The position numbers and the translations under genes are program-made. Below, piece after piece: positions 51,447 through 55,002 of a DNA stretch of 55,002 bases. The notes beneath the pieces are model-generated. The model saw only the letters and a program-made list of their open reading frames with translations, had not been told where the DNA came from and searched no databases. The DNA is from a virus. The number at the start of each line of letters is the position of its first letter. The first letter of the stretch is position 1. The DNA is taken from positions 1-55,002 of the IMG/VR virus record IMGVR_UViG_3300037245_001061; one strand, given 5' to 3'.

Positions 51447-51653
51447 TTATAAATCATACATTAGCTCATCAAAGCTCTTAGTAGATGGGGTGTACTTCTT
51501 CCTAATCTCATCTTCATACACTGGGAAGTCCAACTCCTCTAGGAGGTAGTACTGCCCCAGTGTATCAGAGAATGCCCTATCTGTAATGGTATACTCCCCA
51601 GTGTAACTCTGTAGGCATACCTCCTCCCCAACCTTATAGTACGGCTTGGTCAT
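51447..51653 (-). CDS. Small SH3-like phage protein
   Basis: 68 residues. 'YKVGEEVCLQSYTGEYTITDRAFSDTLGQYYLLEELDFPVYEDEIRKKYTP' has the Y-x-VGE-x-V-x-L ... EYTI ... YYLL-x-x-x-x-x-x-Y-E-x-x-I-R-K outline of a phage-common barrel protein. ATGA overlap with the upstream gene. Confidence 0.6.
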   Translation of the reverse strand: MTKPYYKVGEEVCLQSYTGEYTITDRAFSDTLGQYYLLEELDFPVYEDEIRKKYTPSTKSFDELMYDL

Positions 51654-52276
51654 ACCCCCTCCAAGTTGATCCCAGTAACCCCTAATGACTCTAGGGCTGC
51701 TTGTAAGGCATCAGTAATCTCATCATACTCCTTAGCAGCATCCTCGTAGTCCTTAGTGGCAAGCCTTAAGTCCCCCTCAGCCTTCTCCAAGTCCTCCTCT
51801 GCCACTTTAACTCCCTTGTGGGCTAGCTGTTGCTCCTTGATGAGGGATAGTAAACCCCCCTTAGGGGATTCCTCCTCTGGGGATTCCTCTAATGAGGATT
51901 TCTCATCAGGAGAGAATACGAAGGCCTCACAAACCCAAGGGTACTTAGAGAGGGAGGGGGGTGTATACTCTTCAATATCCAACCACCCCCGATCTACATC
52001 ACTTATGGTATACTCTCCCCCAACTTGTAGTTGGTCACTCCCATTCACACGGACCACCTTCCTACCTACATCCTCAGGGGAGAGGGACTCAATGGGATGG
52101 CCTAGGATCTTACAAGATCCTAGGGCATGTGTGTAGTCACTACGCTCCTCTGAGGTGAATAATCTACCATCAGTACTGGTGATAGCCTTTACAGTGAGTA
52201 TCTCACCTGCAGGGATGCCTCCAACAGAGTAACCATCATACATCACTTTCATACCTACTTCTAGTTTCATAGTCAT
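51650..52276 (-). CDS. Unknown protein with two barrel modules and coiled-coil end
   Basis: 208 residues. The first part ('LEVGMKVMYDGYSVGGIPAGEILTVKAITST') and second ('SPEDVGRKVVRVNGSDQLQVGGEYTISDVDRGWLDIEEY') look like repeated small barrels, similar to the gene downstream. The end is a long acidic coiled coil. Unknown function. Confidence 0.6.
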   Translation of the reverse strand: MTMKLEVGMKVMYDGYSVGGIPAGEILTVKAITSTDGRLFTSEERSDYTHALGSCKILGHPIESLSPEDVGRKVVRVNGSDQLQVGGEYTISDVDRGWLDIEEYTPPSLSKYPWVCEAFVFSPDEKSSLEESPEEESPKGGLLSLIKEQQLAHKGVKVAEEDLEKAEGDLRLATKDYEDAAKEYDEITDALQAALESLGVTGINLEGV

Positions 52277-52464
52277 ACACTCCCCTCAATGGCTAACTTC
52301 AATGCAGCCTCAGTACGTTCCCTAACCACCTTCTTATACTCAGGGGACTTCTTCACACCCCTGAGCACCTCTGCCTTAATCTCAGCTTGGATGCTCTCAT
52401 TAAGAAACTCACCACTCCAACTATCCATAAACTCATCAAGGTCTACCTCAATCTTAAGTTTCAT
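52273..52464 (-). CDS. Small helical protein
   Basis: 63 residues from ATG 52464 (GGAGG upstream), chosen over a longer form that would start inside the upstream gene. 'KLKIEVDLDEFMDSWSGEFLNESIQAEIKAEVLRGVKKSPEYKKVVRERTEAALKLAIEG' is helical. Overlaps the next gene by four bases. Unknown. Confidence 0.6.
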   Translation of the reverse strand: MKLKIEVDLDEFMDSWSGEFLNESIQAEIKAEVLRGVKKSPEYKKVVRERTEAALKLAIEGSV

Positions 52465-52465
52465 A

Positions 52466-52675
52466 TCAATCCTCCCCATAAGTGTTAAGTAGCTCAGTCT
52501 GAGGGGGTGTTGGTGCATCGTAGTTTATCACTAGGTAGTCATCATTAACACCAACCATAACACAAAATACACTCACACCCTCCTCCTTAGCCAGTGTAGT
52601 CAATGTCTTACTTAAGGCCTTAAACTGAGCCTCAGCTGTCTTAACCATCTTCTTCATATCTTTCTTATTCATCAT
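52466..52675 (-). CDS. Small protein, unknown
   Basis: 69 residues from ATG 52675 or 52672 (AAGGAG upstream). A helical Lys-rich start, then 'VSVFCVMVGVNDDYLVINYDAPTPPQ', a strand pair. Overlaps the upstream gene by 11 bases. Confidence 0.6.
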   Translation of the reverse strand: MMNKKDMKKMVKTAEAQFKALSKTLTTLAKEEGVSVFCVMVGVNDDYLVINYDAPTPPQTELLNTYGED

Positions 52676-53375
52676 TATTCTCCTTAAACTTAGCCAGTAA
52701 CTCTGCCCTCGCCTCTTCCTTAACTGCATTACTCCTTCTACGCTCCTCATCAGCTATCTCTTCCGATAGCTCCCTCTGAATCTCCCGATTACGCAGGTCT
52801 ATCTTAAGTAATGCCATACCAATAGCCTGACATTCGTCCTTAGTAGCCCACACTAGGTCAGGGATGGATACATTATACTTATTGGTACTGTGTAAGTCAA
52901 TAAGCTCATCAATAGTATATCCTATACGGGAGAGGTACCCCTTCTCATTGGCACTCCTTAGGGAATGTAAAATCCCTCTTTCACCAGTCCTTCCCCTTAA
53001 ATCCTTAAGTCCACATAGGACTGTAAATGCATACCCGACACCATCGTCCACCACACCACAGTAGACATCCCTAGGCCCCACCTCGAACTCCACAAGCGCA
53101 TCCCCACTCTCAATCCTATCAATAATCTGTTGTGTAGGAGGGGAGAGCCTCAAGGGATCTGGTCTTGCACTTACATCAAAGGAATCCCCATCACCACTCA
53201 AAGTGAGGATAAGCCCTAAGTCCTCAGCTAGGAGGGGGGCTGTAGACATAAACCAGTTCTTGAACTCCCTCTCCTCATGCTGGAAGGTACTTATATCCAT
53301 ACCCTCGCTTACAAGGCACTTGAGGACAGCTGCAACAGCTAAGAGAGCCGCCCCAGTTAGTATCCAATCAATCAT
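52665..53375 (-). CDS. Membrane-anchored unknown protein
   Basis: 236 residues from ATG 53375 (GGAG upstream). The N-terminal helix 'WILTGAALLAVAAVLKCLV' is a membrane anchor. The body ('EREFKNWFMSTAPLLAEDLGLILTLSGDGDSF...YAFTVLCGLKDLRGRTGERGILHSLRSANEKGYLSRIGYTIDELIDLHS') is not recognised. The end is a charged coiled coil. Overlaps both neighbours. Confidence 0.6.
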   Translation of the reverse strand: MIDWILTGAALLAVAAVLKCLVSEGMDISTFQHEEREFKNWFMSTAPLLAEDLGLILTLSGDGDSFDVSARPDPLRLSPPTQQIIDRIESGDALVEFEVGPRDVYCGVVDDGVGYAFTVLCGLKDLRGRTGERGILHSLRSANEKGYLSRIGYTIDELIDLHSTNKYNVSIPDLVWATKDECQAIGMALLKIDLRNREIQRELSEEIADEERRRSNAVKEEARAELLAKFKENNDE

Positions 53376-53568
53376 TACCACTCTCCTTATGTATCCAATC
53401 CTTACACTCACTAGAGTAGGCCATACTAGCAACATTGGGGGTAGACACATCCACATCCATCCCGTTGATGATAGCCCGTAGCTGGTGCATATAGTCTACG
53501 TTAGGGTCTTCACCATGAGCCTCTAACCTCCCATGTATCCACTTAAGGAACCTCTTATCAGTCATCAT
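53368..53568 (-). CDS. Small protein, unknown
   Basis: 66 residues. 'FLKWIHGRLEAHGEDPNVDYMHQLRAIINGMD' is the W-I-x-x-R-L-x-x-x-x-G-E-x-P-x-x-DYM-x-x-L-x-x-II motif that I know from many phages (dNTP/lambda-NinX-like neighbourhood protein of unknown function). Overlaps neighbours by 8-11 bases. Confidence 0.6.
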   Translation of the reverse strand: MMTDKRFLKWIHGRLEAHGEDPNVDYMHQLRAIINGMDVDVSTPNVASMAYSSECKDWIHKESGND

Positions 53569-53683
53569 TACTCTCCCTAGTCTTAACCTTACGGTTCCTA
53601 ATACACCCCACTAAACCCTCCGCAAGGCAAGTGATGATAAGTGTGCCCACAAGAGCAAACATTAGTGCTGACAAATTAATCAT
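53558..53683 (-). CDS. 41-residue membrane peptide
   Basis: MINLSALMFALVGTLIITCLAEGLVGCIRNRKVKTRESNDD: one hydrophobic helix, basic cytoplasmic end. It overlaps the genes on both sides in the same ATGATGA pattern as its neighbours. Confidence 0.5.
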   Translation of the reverse strand: MINLSALMFALVGTLIITCLAEGLVGCIRNRKVKTRESNDD

Positions 53684-54071
53684 TACCACCCCCCAATATC
53701 ATATCAATCTCATTAGCCATATGGACACATAGCCCCCTCCTACGATCCCCTGAGGGGCCAGTCCATAGGGTGCCTTCCTCTCCATCCTTGTAGTACTCAT
53801 CATGGCCACCTACAGGGTAGGTGGAGTCCCCACTAAACCCCTCCCATGTGAGGAACAAGGGGGTTAGTTGGCTATAGCAGTACCCTCCGAGGCATAAGCT
53901 CTCCTCACCTTCAAGAGAGCAACAGATACCCCGTCTATACTCCCCCCCATGGGCAGCCAACTCCCGTAGGAAGGCAGATACTAGAGGGGATAGTACCGTG
54001 CGGGGGTCATAATACGCATTCCCACTCATTAGATTAATATCATCATCTGTATACTTGTTAGTCATCATCAT
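53676..54071 (-). CDS. Paralogue A of a tandem family, unknown
   Basis: 131 residues if started at the first of three ATGs (54071, 54068, 54065). 'GGEYRRGICCSLEG......LTWEGFSGDSTYPVGG......GTLWTGPSGDRRRGLCVHMANEI' aligns with 'RSAYSAGICYQM...FTTWDEFSGIREYPVPS...GNLWKGPYGESRKRLCLHIASEM' of 54188-54553. The family hallmark is LW-x-GP-x-G-x-x-R-x-x-LC-x-H. Function unknown. Confidence 0.65.
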   Translation of the reverse strand: MMMTNKYTDDDINLMSGNAYYDPRTVLSPLVSAFLRELAAHGGEYRRGICCSLEGEESLCLGGYCYSQLTPLFLTWEGFSGDSTYPVGGHDEYYKDGEEGTLWTGPSGDRRRGLCVHMANEIDMILGGGND

Positions 54072-54195
54072 TCTCCTTCCTCATCTCCCTTATAGCATAC
54101 ATCCTAGGGGATACTAGACAATAGGCTACACCAACAATAACAACTAAGTCAAGTAAGGCAACCACCACATACAACAGCACAATATAATCAATCAT
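54058..54195 (-). CDS. 45-residue membrane peptide
   Basis: MIDYIVLLYVVVALLDLVVIVGVAYCLVSPRMYAIREMRKENDDD-type peptide: one long hydrophobic helix, then a charged tail whose coding end (..KENDDD) repeats that of the upstream gene. Placed between the two paralogues. Confidence 0.5.
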   Translation of the reverse strand: MIDYIVLLYVVVALLDLVVIVGVAYCLVSPRMYAIREMRKENDDD

Positions 54196-54553
54196 CATCA
54201 TTCTCCTTCCTCATCTCACTAGCAATATGCAAACATAGCCTCTTACGGGACTCCCCATAGGGGCCTTTCCAGAGGTTACCTATTCTATAGTATGCCCGCT
54301 CAGGGTCTTCCCTCTTGCGGGGGGATGGTACTGGGTACTCACGGATACCAGAGAACTCGTCCCAAGTGGTAAAGTATACATGGAGATGGCTAATGCCCAT
54401 CTGATAGCAAATACCAGCTGAGTACGCTGATCGAGGGCTATCGGGGAGCCTCTCCCCTCTGCCTAACTCCTCCAAGTGGGTGATAACATCCACCTCAACA
54501 AACTTAGTCCTATACCATGCCTTAATATACTTAATCATCATCATTCTCCTCAT
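54188..54553 (-). CDS. Paralogue B of a tandem family, unknown
   Basis: 121 residues; start 54553 lies in a run of ATGs. Contains the same GIC ... TW-x-[EG]FSG-x-x-x-YPV ... LW-x-GP-x-G blocks as the gene at 53676-54071. The two share a common ancestor, with a membrane-peptide gene between them. Function unknown. Confidence 0.65.
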   Translation of the reverse strand: MRRMMMIKYIKAWYRTKFVEVDVITHLEELGRGERLPDSPRSAYSAGICYQMGISHLHVYFTTWDEFSGIREYPVPSPRKREDPERAYYRIGNLWKGPYGESRKRLCLHIASEMRKENDDD

Positions 54554-54878
54554 GGGTTATCTCTACTTTACCACAATACTTAGTGAAGTCAACATTATAA
54601 TAAAAGTATGTCACCCCAGTACAGAGTAAGACCGAATCAAAGGATATGCCCACTACATGAGCCAAACCCCACCATGAGACCTTACCCTCACCAAACAACA
54701 CATCAACTAGATCTCCCGTGAAGTAAGAGTAAAAGGGGAGTGCCATCGCTACCACCACTAGGGGGGCTAGTACATACAACATCAGTAATTGCCACACCAC
54801 CCCACAGACTGTCTCTGGTGTGCGGAGATCCCTTGGGGACACTATCTTATAGAACCAACCACCATACTTAATCTTCAT
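54531..54878 (-). CDS. Membrane protein, first gene of the leftward cluster
   Basis: 115 residues. Two or three hydrophobic segments ('VVWQLLMLYVLAPLVVVAMALPFYSYF' and 'VVGISFDSVLLCTGVTYFYYN'). It follows the promoter at 54.93 kb by about 40 bases. Unknown. Confidence 0.6.
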   Translation of the reverse strand: MKIKYGGWFYKIVSPRDLRTPETVCGVVWQLLMLYVLAPLVVVAMALPFYSYFTGDLVDVLFGEGKVSWWGLAHVVGISFDSVLLCTGVTYFYYNVDFTKYCGKVEITHEENDDD

Positions 54879-54914
54879 ACTAATACTCTCCTCTGTGATA
54901 ATCGATAGGGGGGT

Positions 54915-54943
54915 ATAATACTAGGGGGGAGGGGGGAAGTCAA
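54915..54943 (-). promoter_or_regulatory. Sigma70-like promoter of the leftward cluster
   Basis: Minus strand TTGACT (54943-54938), 17 bases, TATTAT (54920-54915). The spacer is a C-run, similar to the promoter at 49.24 kb. It starts the operon that ends at the 47.27-kb terminator. Confidence 0.75.
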
Positions 54944-55002
54944 GGGGAATCCAGATAAAGATAGGATACTCTGGAGAATTCTTAAATTTCCCCGGAGGGG
55001 AG

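Overview
The window is a stretch of a tailed, contractile-tail (myovirus) phage genome. The left gene runs off the window at position 1, so this is not a complete linear genome. A tape measure, tail sheath, two tube proteins, a gp25-type wedge and a J-type baseplate protein identify the morphotype. The host is not directly visible. The phage-type NrdA/NrdB pair and the integron-like recombination sites point to a marine gammaproteobacterium, but that is inference.

Layout. (1) 1-26.6 kb, minus strand: the late operon. Read in the direction of transcription it holds small virion-associated genes, a beta-rich fibre-like protein, a TerS-like gene, LamG-type proteins, a protein with 22 tandem 21-residue repeats, a zinc-ribbon membrane peptide, tRNA-Thr and tRNA-Met, TerL, portal, protease, scaffold-like protein, decoration, major capsid, connectors, sheath, tubes, a tail chaperone with a -1 frameshift, tape measure and baseplate. 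(2) 26.8-29.1 kb, minus: small accessory genes, some separated by integron-like sites. (3) 29.1-47.3 kb, plus: tRNA-Arg, a compact PolA-like replication protein, then the unusual part of the window, a run of about 15 small promoterless genes (31.4-38.5 kb). Nearly every gene there is followed by a 50-90 nt imperfect palindrome bounded by RYYYAAC-like and GTTRRRY-like boxes, the layout of integron gene cassettes with attC sites. Beyond it are small phage genes, nrdB-nrdA, a structured non-coding region of about 400 nt with a tRNA-like 3' end, a DUF3310 gene, a cupin-like gene and an M15-type peptidase (probable endolysin). (4) 47.3-54.9 kb, minus: tightly overlapping small genes (metallophosphatase, many one-helix membrane peptides, several paralogues), ending at a strong intrinsic terminator at 47.27 kb and starting from a sigma70-like promoter at 54.93 kb.

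How it fits together. Two promoters with a matching layout (TTGAC-18-CTTAAT) seem to drive the late operon leftward (26.77 kb) and the replication protein plus cassette array rightward (29.94 kb). The cassette genes have no promoters of their own and would be read through from the replication gene. No integron integrase lies in the window, so the array resembles a CALIN (attC cluster without integrase) carried by a phage. A host integrase acting in trans could exchange cassettes. Two 43-bp duplications, ORFs fused across decayed sites and a lone cassette-like insertion at 45.9 kb suggest recurrent rearrangement. All functions are read from sequence alone; no search was run.
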